A DNA stretch of 60,244 bases from JAWXVD01 sp044425705 (GCA_044425705.1 JAWXVD010000007.1:1-60244); one strand, 5' to 3'; shown: positions 44,667 to 55,144, counted from the first letter of the stretch. Translations and numbers: made by a program. The notes: a model not told the origin generated them from the sequence alone.

Positions 44667-45965
44667 ATGAAAAAGAAAACGAAAAAAAGAAGACGAAGAA
44701 AACAGAGAACAACACCTATACTAATGATTGCCATGGGAACATTTTTTGTTGTTGTATTGAGTGGACTTATATTGGTTGCGTTTTTAAGTGTTAACATGGA
44801 TGGTCAGACGCAACAAGTGGCTTATATAGAAAAGCTGATTGAATTAGAGCAATATTACAAGGCTGAATTTGAGAAAGAATTGGGATTGAAATCAGAAGAG
44901 GTAGTGGAAACGGTGGTATCCACGGAAGTGGTTGGGAAGTATGATGATATTTTAAGCGATGAAGATCTTATGAAAGAAGAGAGAATCTATTCTAAGGAAG
45001 CCACAAGGGAGGATGAAATAGTGCTTTTGTTTGGTGGCGATGTTTTGTTCGATGAGTCCTATGCGGTTATGAATGTACTATTGAACAAATCCGCTCTGAT
45101 TGAAGATGCTTTTGGGGACACCATTCTAGAAGAGATGAAAAACGCAGATATATTTATGATAAACAACGAGTTTACATATACAAATAGAGGAGAAGCTACA
45201 GAAGATAAAACTTTTACATTTCGGGCGGAGCCAGATAAAGTTACGTATCTTGACCAAATGGGAGTGGATATTGTTTCTATTGCTAATAATCATACCTATG
45301 ATTACGGAGAAGTGTCTATCATTGATACAATAGATACTTTGGAAAATGCTAATATGCCCTATGTGGGAGCAGGCATGAATGAAGAAGAAGCTATGAAACC
45401 AGTATACTTTATTATCAATGATACAAAAATAGCATTTATTGCAGCTACGCAAATTGAAAGATATGAAAATCCAGATACGAAAGCAGCTACAGCGACAAGT
45501 CCTGGGGTGTTTCGTTGCTTATATATTGATCCTTTGTTAGAAGTGATAGGAGAAGCGAAAGAAAACAGTGATTTTGTAGTGGTGTTTCCTCATTGGGGAA
45601 CGGAAAATGAAGAATATCCTGATTGGGCACAATTAGAACAGGCACCTCAGATGGTAGAAGCGGGAGCAGATTTGATTGTAGGTGCACATCCCCATGTACT
45701 ACAAGGGATTACATATATTGGAGATGTGCCAGTGGCGTATAGTATGGGGAATTTTTGGTTCAACTCTTCTACAATGGATAATGGATTGCTGAAAGTTACA
45801 ATCAAAGACAATGGAATTGATTCCTTACAATTTCTACCAGGATTGCAAAGTGGTTGTGTTACAACATTGCAAGAAGGAAGTGAAAAGACAAGGGTATTGA
45901 CATATATGCAAGGCATTTCTACGGGAGTGACCTTTGATGCAGAGGGATATATAACAAAAAATTGA
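44667..45965 (+). CDS. CapA-family protein (poly-gamma-glutamate synthesis type)
   Basis: This 432-residue membrane-anchored protein has a very basic N-terminus (KKKTKKRRRRKQRT), one helix near 19-44, and an extracellular CapA/PGA_cap metallophosphatase-like domain. Hallmarks are LLFGGDVLFDE, NNEFTYTNRG, VSIANNHTYDYG, FPHWGTENEEYP and ADLIVGAHPHVLQGI. CapA proteins help release or attach poly-gamma-glutamate; other members have no known role. It lacks capB/capC partners. It sits between rplA and the L10 leader, splitting a cluster that is usually continuous. Confidence 0.9.
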   Translation: MKKKTKKRRRRKQRTTPILMIAMGTFFVVVLSGLILVAFLSVNMDGQTQQVAYIEKLIELEQYYKAEFEKELGLKSEEVVETVVSTEVVGKYDDILSDEDLMKEERIYSKEATREDEIVLLFGGDVLFDESYAVMNVLLNKSALIEDAFGDTILEEMKNADIFMINNEFTYTNRGEATEDKTFTFRAEPDKVTYLDQMGVDIVSIANNHTYDYGEVSIIDTIDTLENANMPYVGAGMNEEEAMKPVYFIINDTKIAFIAATQIERYENPDTKAATATSPGVFRCLYIDPLLEVIGEAKENSDFVVVFPHWGTENEEYPDWAQLEQAPQMVEAGADLIVGAHPHVLQGITYIGDVPVAYSMGNFWFNSSTMDNGLLKVTIKDNGIDSLQFLPGLQSGCVTTLQEGSEKTRVLTYMQGISTGVTFDAEGYITKN

Positions 45966-45996
45966 AAAAATCATGCAATGAAAAATGAAAAACTAC

Positions 45997-46026
45997 TTGA
46001 CAAAGCAATTGTATATGTAGTATCCT
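45997..46026 (+). promoter_or_regulatory. rplJL promoter
   Basis: TTGACA (45997-46002) and TATCCT (46021-46026) are separated by 18 bases. Transcription from here yields the L10 leader. Confidence 0.65.
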
Positions 46027-46032
46027 GTTAAA

Positions 46033-46175
46033 GGTCATATTGACCATGCCGAAGACAGTAGGTACTGAAAGGAAACTGGATGTGTAAGTATATCGCCTAC
46101 CTAGGGAAGTGTTGTGATTCATACAACTGAGAGTTTACGACTTTTAACCTTCCTGTTTAGGAGGGTTTTTCTTTT
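46033..46175 (+). promoter_or_regulatory. L10 leader (ribosomal protein L10(L12)4 autoregulation)
   Basis: The leader contains the typical GAAGACAGTAGGT and CGCCTACCTAGGGA elements that form the L10-binding kink-turn region. It ends in a terminator at 46148-46175 (CCTTCC-TGTTTA-GGAGGG plus T run). Excess L10-L12 complex binding should stop transcription into rplJ-rplL. Confidence 0.9.
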
Positions 46176-46235
46176 ATATAAAACTCCATCGGCAGAGAAT
46201 GTACATTCTCATAAATCTAAAAGGAGGTAACTAAA

Positions 46236-46787
46236 ATGGCTAAAATTGAAATGAAACAACCTGTTGTAGCTGAAATTTCAGAAATGATTAAAGGCGCACA
46301 ATCAGGAGTATTAGTTGATCACCGTGGTCTTACTGTAGAGCAAGATACAGAACTTCGTAAAGAGCTTCGTGCAAATGGAGTAACTTATAAAGTTTACAAA
46401 AACACTATGATGAACTTTGCATTCAAAGGCACAGATTTCGAAGGACTTGCACCTTACCTTGCAGGACCAAGCGCACTTGCTGTTTCTACTACAGATGCAA
46501 CTGCACCTGCTAGAGTATTAGCAAAATACGGAAAAGCAACTAAAAAACTTCCAATCAAAGGTGGTATCGTAGAAGGTGTTGTTTATGATGCAGCTGGTAT
46601 GGGAGAAATCGCTCAAATTCCATCAAGAGAAGAATTACTTTCAAAATTACTTGGAAGTATCCAATCACCAATTACAAACTTTGCTCGTGTCATGAACCAA
46701 GTGGCAGAAAAAGGTGGCGCTTCTGCATGTGTAGCTGAAGCGGCAGTAGAAGAAGTTGCAGCTGAAGAAGCACCAGCAGCAGAATAA
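46236..46787 (+). CDS. rplJ: 50S ribosomal protein L10
   Basis: This 183-residue stalk-base protein anchors L7/L12 dimers. The N-terminal rRNA-binding part (SGVLVDHRGLTVEQDTELRK) is normal. The C-terminus carries an Ala/Glu-rich extension (EAAVEEVAAEEAPAAE) that makes it about 15 residues longer than many homologues. AAAGGAGGT precedes the ATG. Confidence 0.97.
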   Translation: MAKIEMKQPVVAEISEMIKGAQSGVLVDHRGLTVEQDTELRKELRANGVTYKVYKNTMMNFAFKGTDFEGLAPYLAGPSALAVSTTDATAPARVLAKYGKATKKLPIKGGIVEGVVYDAAGMGEIAQIPSREELLSKLLGSIQSPITNFARVMNQVAEKGGASACVAEAAVEEVAAEEAPAAE

Positions 46788-46889
46788 GAATTGTCTTTAG
46801 GGCAGAACAGGCATGTATATGCAAAAAAAATAAGCTATAAAGAAATGGTCTTTATAGGAAAAACAAACAAATAATGGAGGAATATAAAA

Positions 46890-47258
46890 ATGGCAAAATT
46901 AACAGCAGCAGAACTTATTGAAGCAATCAAAGAGTTGACAGTATTAGAATTAAATGATTTAGTAAAAGCTTGTGAAGAAGAATTCGGAGTTTCAGCAGCA
47001 GCAGGTGTTGTAGTTGCAGCAGCAGCTGGAGAAGCAGCGGAAGAAAAAACAGAATTTGATGTAGAATTAACAGAAGTAGGACCAAACAAAGTTAAAGTTA
47101 TCAAAGCTGTTCGTGAAATCACAGGACTTGGCTTAAAAGAAGCTAAAGAATTAGTTGATAATGCTCCTAAAGTACTTAAAGAAGCAGTTTCTAAAGGCGA
47201 ATGTGAAGACATTAAAGCCAAATTAGAAGGCGAAGGCGCTAAAGTTACTTTAAAATAA
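46890..47258 (+). CDS. rplL: 50S ribosomal protein L7/L12
   Basis: This 122-residue stalk protein recruits translation factors. It has an N-terminal dimerisation helix, an Ala-rich hinge (AAAGVVVAAAAGEAAEE) and the C-terminal domain VIKAVREITGLGLKEAKELV. TGGAGG precedes the ATG. A strong terminator follows. Confidence 0.98.
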   Translation: MAKLTAAELIEAIKELTVLELNDLVKACEEEFGVSAAAGVVVAAAAGEAAEEKTEFDVELTEVGPNKVKVIKAVREITGLGLKEAKELVDNAPKVLKEAVSKGECEDIKAKLEGEGAKVTLK

Positions 47259-47272
47259 TAAAGAACTTTTAC

Positions 47273-47303
47273 AAAAGCTTGGGCATATGCCCAAGCTTTT
47301 TTT
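47273..47303 (+). terminator. rplL terminator
   Basis: A perfect palindrome (AAAAGCTTGGGCA and its complement, about CATATG) is followed by further T residues. Confidence 0.95.
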
Positions 47304-47326
47304 GAATAAAAAATATTAAAAAGTGC

Positions 47327-47356
47327 TTGACAAGCAATGTAAACTTGTGCTATATT
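47327..47356 (+). promoter_or_regulatory. rpoBC promoter
   Basis: TTGACA (47327-47332) and TATATT (47351-47356) are 18 bases apart. The leader of about 80 bases includes a CTGTAGA/TCTACAG hairpin near 47391-47407. Confidence 0.7.
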
Positions 47357-47441
47357 GGATGGTGCACTATTGTGGTGTGGTATGCTTAGCTGTAGAAGTT
47401 CTACAGAACAGGTAAATATATAAGAACGGGGTGAAATGTCA

Positions 47442-50400
47442 ATGGAAAAAAACAGAATACGTCCTTCTGCCAGTAGTAAAAAGATGCGTATGAGTTATTC
47501 ACGACAAAAAGAAGTATTGGAGATGCCAAACTTAATAGAGGTTCAAAAAAACTCTTATAAATGGTTTTTAGAATCAGGCTTAAAAGAGGTGTTTAATGAT
47601 ATATCTCCAATTAGCGATTACAGTGGTAATTTGAGTCTAGAGTTTATAGATTTTGAATTATGTGAAGATGACGTCAAGTATTCTATTGAAAAGTGTAAAG
47701 AAAGAGATGCGACTTACGCAGCTCCATTGAAGGTTAAAGTGCGTTTTCACGGCAAAGAAGTGTTGGAACATGAAATTTTCATGGGTGACCTTCCTTTAAT
47801 GACAGATACAGGTACTTTTGTAATCAATGGTGCAGAGCGTGTTATTGTAAGTCAATTAGTTCGTTCTCCAGGAATCTATTATTCTATTGGACACGATAAA
47901 ATTGGTAAAACTTTGTATACATCAACTGTGATTCCTAATCGTGGTGCTTGGCTTGAGTATGAGACGGATTCCAATGACATTTTTTACGTACGTGTAGATA
48001 GAACAAGAAAAGTTCCAATTACTGTATTGATTAGATCATTAGGTGTTGGAACAAATGATGAAATTAGAGATTTATTTGGTGATGAACCTAAGATAGAAGC
48101 TAGTTTTGGAAAAGACGTTTCTGAGAATTACGAGGAAGGTCTCTTAGAGTTGTACAAGAAAATTCGTCCAGGTGAACCACTCAGTGTGGACAGTGCTAAA
48201 AGCTTAGTAGAATCAATGTTCTTCGATGCTAGAAGATATGATTTGGCTAAAGTTGGACGATATAAATTCAATAAAAAGTTAGCATTAAAAAATAGAATTA
48301 AAAACCAAATTCTAGCAGAGGATGTTGTGGATTTAACAACAGGAGAAATTTTAGCTACTGCTGGAACGAAAGTTACTTTAGAAATGGCTGATCAAATTCA
48401 AAATGCAGCAATTCCTTTTGTGTATATTCAAACAGAAGAAAGAAATGCAAAAGTCCTTTCTAACATGATGGTTGATATGACTACTTATATAGATTGTAAT
48501 CCAAAAGAATTAGGGATTACAGAATTAGTTTATTATCCAGAACTTGTGAAAATTTTGGAAGAGTATGCTGATTCACCAGAAGAACTTGCGGAAGCTATTA
48601 AGAAAAAGACACATCTCTTAATTCCTAAGCATGTGACCAAAGAAGATATTTTAGCATCTATTAACTACAATATCCATTTGGAATATGGCATTGGAAATGC
48701 AGATGACATTGATCATTTAGGAAATAGACGTATCCGTGCAGTTGGCGAATTGCTTCAAAATCAATATAGAATTGGTTTGTCTAGATTGGAAAGAGTTGTA
48801 CGTGAAAGAATGACAACACAAGATACAGAAATTGTATCTCCACAAGGTTTAATAAATATCAAACCAGTACAAGCAGCAGTGAAAGAATTTTTTGGTTCTT
48901 CACAGTTATCACAGTTTATGGATCAAAACAACCCTCTTGGTGAGTTAACACATAAAAGACGTTTATCAGCTCTTGGTCCTGGTGGTTTGAGTCGTGATAG
49001 AGCTGGATTCGAGGTTCGTGACGTTCATTATTCTCACTATGGTAGAATGTGTCCTATTGAAACACCTGAAGGTCCTAACATTGGTCTGATTAACTCCTTG
49101 GCATCTTATGCTAGAATCAATGAATATGGATTTGTAGAAGCACCATATCGTAAAATCGACAAAACAGACATTAACAATCCTCGAGTAACAGAGGAAGTTG
49201 TATATATGACAGCAGATGAAGAGGATAACTTCCACGTAGCACAGGCCAATGAAGCCTTAGACGAAAATGGCTATTTTGTGCGTAAGTCTGTTTCTGGTCG
49301 TTATTTAGAAGAAACACAAGAATATCCAAGAGCAATGTTTGATTACATGGATGTATCACCTAAAATGGTATTTTCAGTAGCTACAGCTTTGATTCCTTTC
49401 CTTGAAAATGATGATGCTAACCGTGCCCTAATGGGTTCTAACATGCAACGTCAAGCAGTGCCACTCCTGATTACGGAAGCACCAGCAGTTGGAACAGGTA
49501 TGGAAGTGAAAGCAGCGGTGGATTCAGGTGTTTGTGTAGTTGCTAAAAAAGCAGGTACAGTAGAGTACGTATCTTCAAAAATTATTAAAATGGCTTATGA
49601 TGATGGAGAAAAAGAAGTGATTCATTTAACAAAATTCTCTAGAAGTAATCAGTCTAACTGTTATAATCAAAAACCGATTGTATTCAAAGGGAACCATGTA
49701 GAAAAAGGACAAGTAATTGCAGATGGTCCTTCTACAAATGAAGGAGAATTAGCACTTGGTAAAAATCCATTGATCGGGTTTATGACTTGGGAAGGATATA
49801 ACTATGAAGATGCTGTTCTTTTAAGTGAAAGATTGGTACAAGAAGATGTTTATACATCTGTGCATATAGAGGAATACGAAGCAGAAGCTCGTGATACAAA
49901 ATTAGGACCAGAGGAAATCACAAGAGACGTACCTGGTGTTGGTGATGATGCGTTAAAAGATTTAGATGAACGAGGAATCATTCGTATTGGTGCAGAAGTT
50001 CGTGCTGGAGACATTTTAGTTGGTAAAGTAACTCCTAAGGGAGAGACTGAGTTGACTGCAGAAGAAAGACTTCTTCGTGCGATTTTCGGTGAAAAAGCTC
50101 GTGAAGTAAGAGATACCTCATTGAAAGTTCCACATGGAGAATATGGTATTGTAGTAGATGCAAAAGTATTTACAAGAGATAACGGTGATGAATTATCACC
50201 TGGTGTAAATCAAGCTGTACGTATTTATATTGCGCAGAAGAGAAAAATCTCAGTAGGAGATAAAATGGCTGGTCGTCATGGTAATAAGGGTGTTGTTTCT
50301 CGTGTGTTACCAGTAGAAGATATGCCATACTTGCCAAATGGTCGTCCTCTCGATATCGTATTGAATCCATTGGGTGTACCTTCTCGTATGAACATTGGTC

Positions 50401-51290
50401 AGGTTTTGGAAATCCATTTATCACTTGCAGCGAAAGCGCTTGGATTTAATGTGGCAACACCTGTTTTTGATGGAGCCAATGAATCTGAAATTATGGATAC
50501 TCTTGACATGGCAAATGACTATGTAAATGAAGAGTGGGAAGTATTTGAAGAAAAATATAAAGAACAATTATTACCAGAAGTATTACAATATTTGTTTGAT
50601 AATAAAGAACACAGAAAATTATGGAAAGGTGTTCCTCTTTCTAGAGATGGTAAAGTAAGACTTCGTGATGGTCGTACAGGAGAATACTTCGATAGTGCAG
50701 TTACTATTGGACACATGCATTATTTGAAACTCCACCATTTGGTTGATGATAAAATCCATGCTCGTTCGACTGGTCCTTACTCACTTGTAACACAACAACC
50801 CTTAGGTGGTAAAGCACAGTTTGGTGGACAAAGATTTGGAGAGATGGAAGTTTGGGCTCTTGAGGCTTATGGTGCATCTTATACACTGCAGGAAATTTTA
50901 ACTGTGAAATCTGATGATGTAATCGGACGTGTAAAAACTTACGAAGCTATTATCAAAGGTGACAATATTCCTGAACCTGGTATTCCAGAATCCTTCAAGG
51001 TATTATTAAAAGAATTACAATCCCTTGGACTTGATGTGAAAGTTCTTCGAGAAGATCAAACAGAAGTTGAAATTATGGAAACATCTGAGTTTAATGAATC
51101 AGAATATCGCTACGAATTGGAAAATGAAAAAGCACATCGTGATTATGATGAAGAACGATTTGGTGATCATGGATTCCAAAAACAAGAATTCGACAGAGAC
51201 AGTGGAGAATTAGTGAGCGTCGAAGAGGAAGAAGAATTAGACTTTGATGATACCGAAGAATTGGAATTTGACGATTCTACCGAAGAATAA
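47442..51290 (+). CDS. rpoB: RNA polymerase beta subunit
   Basis: This 1282-residue subunit carries the rifampicin-pocket region (SQLSQFMDQNNPLGELTHKR then RRLSALGPGGL) with the usual sensitive residues, and the C-terminal clamp block GKAQFGGQRFGEMEVWALEA. The last ~40 residues are an acidic tail with EELDFDDTEELEFDD. GGGGTG at 47428-47433 is 8 bases from ATG 47442 and only 2 from ATG 47436, so the later start is favoured. rpoC follows after 125 bases. Confidence 0.98.
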   Translation: MEKNRIRPSASSKKMRMSYSRQKEVLEMPNLIEVQKNSYKWFLESGLKEVFNDISPISDYSGNLSLEFIDFELCEDDVKYSIEKCKERDATYAAPLKVKVRFHGKEVLEHEIFMGDLPLMTDTGTFVINGAERVIVSQLVRSPGIYYSIGHDKIGKTLYTSTVIPNRGAWLEYETDSNDIFYVRVDRTRKVPITVLIRSLGVGTNDEIRDLFGDEPKIEASFGKDVSENYEEGLLELYKKIRPGEPLSVDSAKSLVESMFFDARRYDLAKVGRYKFNKKLALKNRIKNQILAEDVVDLTTGEILATAGTKVTLEMADQIQNAAIPFVYIQTEERNAKVLSNMMVDMTTYIDCNPKELGITELVYYPELVKILEEYADSPEELAEAIKKKTHLLIPKHVTKEDILASINYNIHLEYGIGNADDIDHLGNRRIRAVGELLQNQYRIGLSRLERVVRERMTTQDTEIVSPQGLINIKPVQAAVKEFFGSSQLSQFMDQNNPLGELTHKRRLSALGPGGLSRDRAGFEVRDVHYSHYGRMCPIETPEGPNIGLINSLASYARINEYGFVEAPYRKIDKTDINNPRVTEEVVYMTADEEDNFHVAQANEALDENGYFVRKSVSGRYLEETQEYPRAMFDYMDVSPKMVFSVATALIPFLENDDANRALMGSNMQRQAVPLLITEAPAVGTGMEVKAAVDSGVCVVAKKAGTVEYVSSKIIKMAYDDGEKEVIHLTKFSRSNQSNCYNQKPIVFKGNHVEKGQVIADGPSTNEGELALGKNPLIGFMTWEGYNYEDAVLLSERLVQEDVYTSVHIEEYEAEARDTKLGPEEITRDVPGVGDDALKDLDERGIIRIGAEVRAGDILVGKVTPKGETELTAEERLLRAIFGEKAREVRDTSLKVPHGEYGIVVDAKVFTRDNGDELSPGVNQAVRIYIAQKRKISVGDKMAGRHGNKGVVSRVLPVEDMPYLPNGRPLDIVLNPLGVPSRMNIGQVLEIHLSLAAKALGFNVATPVFDGANESEIMDTLDMANDYVNEEWEVFEEKYKEQLLPEVLQYLFDNKEHRKLWKGVPLSRDGKVRLRDGRTGEYFDSAVTIGHMHYLKLHHLVDDKIHARSTGPYSLVTQQPLGGKAQFGGQRFGEMEVWALEAYGASYTLQEILTVKSDDVIGRVKTYEAIIKGDNIPEPGIPESFKVLLKELQSLGLDVKVLREDQTEVEIMETSEFNESEYRYELENEKAHRDYDEERFGDHGFQKQEFDRDSGELVSVEEEEELDFDDTEELEFDDSTEE

Positions 51291-51304
51291 AAGAATGTGA
51301 ATGG

Positions 51305-51340
51305 TTTAAGTGAATGGGTGAATCCTCCTATTCACTTAAA
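51305..51340. other. rpoB-rpoC intercistronic hairpin
   Basis: TTTAAGTGAAT pairs with ATTCACTTAAA, extended by GGG/CCT, around a short loop. No T run follows, so it is more likely a processing or stability element than a terminator. Confidence 0.55.
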
Positions 51341-51415
51341 GCAGATTATCGGTATGAAAAAATTGGTTACATTTCATGTTTGAAATGTAATAGAAATTTG
51401 GAAGGAGTGCCATAA

Positions 51416-54400
51416 ATGTCAGAAACAAAAAACGAAGTATATCAACCAATGACATTTGATGCAATCAAGATTGGATTAGCATCACCTGATAAGATGAAAG
51501 AATGGTCTAGAGGCGAAGTGTTAAAGCCTGAGACAATCAATTACAGAACTTTAAAACCAGAAAAAGATGGTTTATTCTGTGAAAAAATCTTTGGACCTAG
51601 CAAGGATTGGGAATGTCATTGTGGTAAATACAAAAAAATTAGATATAAAGGTGTTGTCTGCGATCGTTGTGGAGTAGAAGTTACAAAAGCAAATGTACGT
51701 AGAGAACGTATGGGGCATATCGAATTAGCAGCTCCAGTGTCTCATATCTGGTACTTTAAAGGAATCCCAAGCCGTATGGGATTGATTCTTGATATTTCAC
51801 CAAGAATCCTTGAAAAAGTGCTTTATTTTGCGTCTTACATTGTTTTAGATGCAGGAGAGACTAATTTAGAATACAAACAAATCCTTTCCGAAAAAGAATA
51901 TATGGATGCTAGAGAATCATGGGGCAATACATTCCGAGTAGGTATGGGTGCTGAATCTGTAAAAGAATTGCTAGATGCCATCGATTTAGAAGGTGAATCT
52001 GTTGAATTAAAGGCAGCGTTGAAAGATGCTACTGGACAAAAAAGAGCTAAAATCATTAAAAGATTAGAAGTAATTGAAGCGTTTAGAGAATCAGAAAATA
52101 AACCAAGTTGGATGATTCTTGATGTAGTACCAGTTATCCCACCAGACTTACGTCCAATGGTGCAATTGGATGGTGGACGTTTTGCTACTTCAGATTTAAA
52201 TGATTTATATAGAAGAATTATCAATAGAAACAATCGTTTGAAAAGATTGTTAGAATTAGGAGCACCGGACATCATTGTTCGTAATGAAAAAAGAATGCTT
52301 CAAGAAGCTGTTGATGCCTTGATTGATAATGGAAGACGTGGTCGTCCAGTGACAGGACCAGGTAACCGTGCATTAAAATCATTATCAGATATGTTAAAAG
52401 GTAAATCAGGTCGTTTCCGTCAAAACTTATTAGGCAAACGTGTTGATTATTCAGGACGTTCTGTTATCGTAGTAGGACCAGAATTAAAGATTTATCAATG
52501 TGGGCTTCCAAAAGAAATGGCAATTGAATTATTCAAACCATTTGTTATGAAAGAATTAGTACAAAAAGGAATTTCACAAAATATTAAAAACGCTAAAAAA
52601 TTAGTAGAGCGTTTAGATGCAAGTGTTTGGGATGTATTAGAAGAAGTAATCAAAGAACATCCTGTTATGTTAAATCGTGCACCTACACTTCATAGACTTG
52701 GTATTCAAGCATTTGAACCAATTTTAGTAGAAGGTAAAGCCATTAAACTTCATCCACTTGTATGTACTGCTTTTAATGCCGATTTTGATGGTGATCAGAT
52801 GGCTGTCCATCTTCCACTTTCTGTTGAAGCACAAGCAGAGTGTCGTTTTTTATTGTTATCACCAAACAACTTGTTAAAACCATCTGATGGTGGTCCAGTT
52901 GCAGTTCCTTCACAGGATATGGTACTTGGTATCTATTATTTAACACAAGAGCGACCAGGTGCATTAGGAGAAGGAAAATACTTCAAGAGTGTCAATGAAG
53001 CAATTTTAGCTTATGAAAATAAAGCGGTGACATTACATTCTAGAATCAATATTAGATGTAATAAAACATTAGCCAATGGAGAAGTGATGACTGGTACTGT
53101 AGAATCTACATTAGGTCGTTTCATCTTCAATGAAATTCTTCCTCAAGATTTAGGTTTTGTTGATAGAAGCGTAGAAGGCAATGAATTATTATTAGAAGTT
53201 GATTTCCATGTTGGTAAAAAAGGGTTAAAACAAATTCTTGAAAAAGTAATCAATACACATGGTGCATCGATTACAGCAGAAGTATTAGATAGCATTAAAG
53301 CAACAGGTTATAAATATTCAACTCGTGCAGCTATGACGGTTTCTATCTCAGATATGACAGTACCTGAAAGAAAACCAGCAATGTTAGAAGCAGCACAAGC
53401 CACAGTAGATAAAATTTCTCAAAACTACAGACGTGGTTTGATTACAGAAGAAGAAAGATATAGAGCAGTTGTTGAAACTTGGAATGAAACAGATAAAGAA
53501 TTAACAGAAGTACTATTATCAGGTCTTGACAAATACAACAATATTTATATGATGGCCGATTCTGGTGCCCGTGGTTCTAACCAACAGATCAAACAGCTTG
53601 CAGGTATGCGTGGTCTGATGGCGGATACAACAGGTAGAACAATCGAACTTCCTATTAAATCAAACTTCCGTGAAGGTCTTGACGTATTAGAGTACTTTAT
53701 GTCAGCCCATGGTGCTCGTAAAGGTCTTTCGGATACTGCCCTTCGTACAGCCGATTCAGGATACTTAACAAGACGTATGGTTGATGTTTCTCAAGAATTG
53801 ATCGTTCGTGAAATTGATTGTTGTGAGGGAAGAGAAGAAATTTACGGCATGAAGGTGAAAGCTTTCATGGATGGAAAAGAAACAATCGAAGGTTTACAAG
53901 ATCGTATTACAGGCAGATATGCTTGTATGGATTACAAAGATAGAGAAGGAAATGTAATCGTTAAGAAAAATCATATGATTACACCTAGTCGCGCATCTAA
54001 ATTGATGGCAGTGGGTGTGGATGAGAATGGAGAACCACTTGAAGAAGTGAAAATCCGTACAATTCTAACATGTCATTCACATAATGGAATTTGTGCGAAA
54101 TGTTACGGTGCTAACATGGCAACTGGTGAAGCAGTACAGGTTGGTGAAGCAGTTGGTATCATTGCTGCGCAATCAATTGGTGAACCAGGAACACAGCTTA
54201 CTATGCGTACATTCCATACAGGTGGTGTTGCCGGTGACGATATTACACAAGGTCTTCCTCGTGTTGAGGAACTTTTTGAAGCTAGAAAGCCTAAAGGACT
54301 TGCAATTATTGCAGAGTTTGGTGGTATAGCTACTATTAAAGACACTAAGAAAAAACGTGAAGTTATCATTACTAATGAAGAAATGGGCGAGTCCAAAGCA

Positions 54401-55075
54401 TACTTGATTCCTTATGGCTCAAGAATTGCTATTACAGATGGTGCTATTTTAGAAGCAGGTGATGAATTAACAGAAGGTAGTATCAATCCACATGATTTAT
54501 TGAAAATCAAAGGTGTGCGTGCGGTACAAGATTACATGATTCGTGAAGTACAAAGAGTATATCGTTTACAAGGTGTTGATATCTGTGATAAACATATTGA
54601 AGTTATTGTACGTCAAATGTTGAAGAAAGTACGTATTGAAAACAATGGAGATAGCGCATTGTTACCAGGTACATTGGTAGACATTTTAGAATATGAAGAT
54701 GTAAACGAACAATTGCTTGCAGATGGTTTAGAACCAGCAGATGGAAAACAAGTAATGCTGGGAATTACAAAAGCAGCCCTTGCAACAAACTCATTCCTTT
54801 CAGCAGCGTCTTTCCAAGAAACTACGAAAGTTCTTACAGAAGCAGCGATTAAAGGAAAAGTCGATCCATTGATCGGTTTGAAAGAAAATGTTATCATTGG
54901 TAAATTAATTCCAGCTGGTACAGGTATGAAGAGATACAGAGATGTGAATTTAAATACAGATTATCAAGAAATCGATACTTTGGAATTTGATGATGAACTT
55001 GAGTTTGATGATGAAATTGATACAATCGACTTAACAGACTTAGAAGATGATGTAGAAATGGTGATTGAAGATTAG
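51416..55075 (+). CDS. rpoC: RNA polymerase beta' subunit
   Basis: This 1219-residue catalytic subunit has the N-terminal zinc finger (CHCGKYKK and CDRCGVEV), the active-site NADFDGDQMAVH with Asp456, Asp458 and Asp460 holding Mg2+, and the trigger-loop/bridge region TGEAVQVGEAVGIIAAQSIG. The C-terminal ~35 residues form an acidic tail with repeated LEFDD, echoing the RpoB tail. GGAGTG precedes the ATG. Confidence 0.98.
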   Translation: MSETKNEVYQPMTFDAIKIGLASPDKMKEWSRGEVLKPETINYRTLKPEKDGLFCEKIFGPSKDWECHCGKYKKIRYKGVVCDRCGVEVTKANVRRERMGHIELAAPVSHIWYFKGIPSRMGLILDISPRILEKVLYFASYIVLDAGETNLEYKQILSEKEYMDARESWGNTFRVGMGAESVKELLDAIDLEGESVELKAALKDATGQKRAKIIKRLEVIEAFRESENKPSWMILDVVPVIPPDLRPMVQLDGGRFATSDLNDLYRRIINRNNRLKRLLELGAPDIIVRNEKRMLQEAVDALIDNGRRGRPVTGPGNRALKSLSDMLKGKSGRFRQNLLGKRVDYSGRSVIVVGPELKIYQCGLPKEMAIELFKPFVMKELVQKGISQNIKNAKKLVERLDASVWDVLEEVIKEHPVMLNRAPTLHRLGIQAFEPILVEGKAIKLHPLVCTAFNADFDGDQMAVHLPLSVEAQAECRFLLLSPNNLLKPSDGGPVAVPSQDMVLGIYYLTQERPGALGEGKYFKSVNEAILAYENKAVTLHSRINIRCNKTLANGEVMTGTVESTLGRFIFNEILPQDLGFVDRSVEGNELLLEVDFHVGKKGLKQILEKVINTHGASITAEVLDSIKATGYKYSTRAAMTVSISDMTVPERKPAMLEAAQATVDKISQNYRRGLITEEERYRAVVETWNETDKELTEVLLSGLDKYNNIYMMADSGARGSNQQIKQLAGMRGLMADTTGRTIELPIKSNFREGLDVLEYFMSAHGARKGLSDTALRTADSGYLTRRMVDVSQELIVREIDCCEGREEIYGMKVKAFMDGKETIEGLQDRITGRYACMDYKDREGNVIVKKNHMITPSRASKLMAVGVDENGEPLEEVKIRTILTCHSHNGICAKCYGANMATGEAVQVGEAVGIIAAQSIGEPGTQLTMRTFHTGGVAGDDITQGLPRVEELFEARKPKGLAIIAEFGGIATIKDTKKKREVIITNEEMGESKAYLIPYGSRIAITDGAILEAGDELTEGSINPHDLLKIKGVRAVQDYMIREVQRVYRLQGVDICDKHIEVIVRQMLKKVRIENNGDSALLPGTLVDILEYEDVNEQLLADGLEPADGKQVMLGITKAALATNSFLSAASFQETTKVLTEAAIKGKVDPLIGLKENVIIGKLIPAGTGMKRYRDVNLNTDYQEIDTLEFDDELEFDDEIDTIDLTDLEDDVEMVIED

Positions 55076-55144
55076 TAACTGCTAGTCATCTATTGTGTAT
55101 TTATAAGTATGATTTTTACAGAGAAAAAGTAATAGTTTGAATAG

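Noticed and set aside
52035..54400. Long open frames antisense to rpoC and other ribosomal-cluster genes
   Set aside because: They are shadows of strongly conserved genes, without ribosome sites or family similarity.
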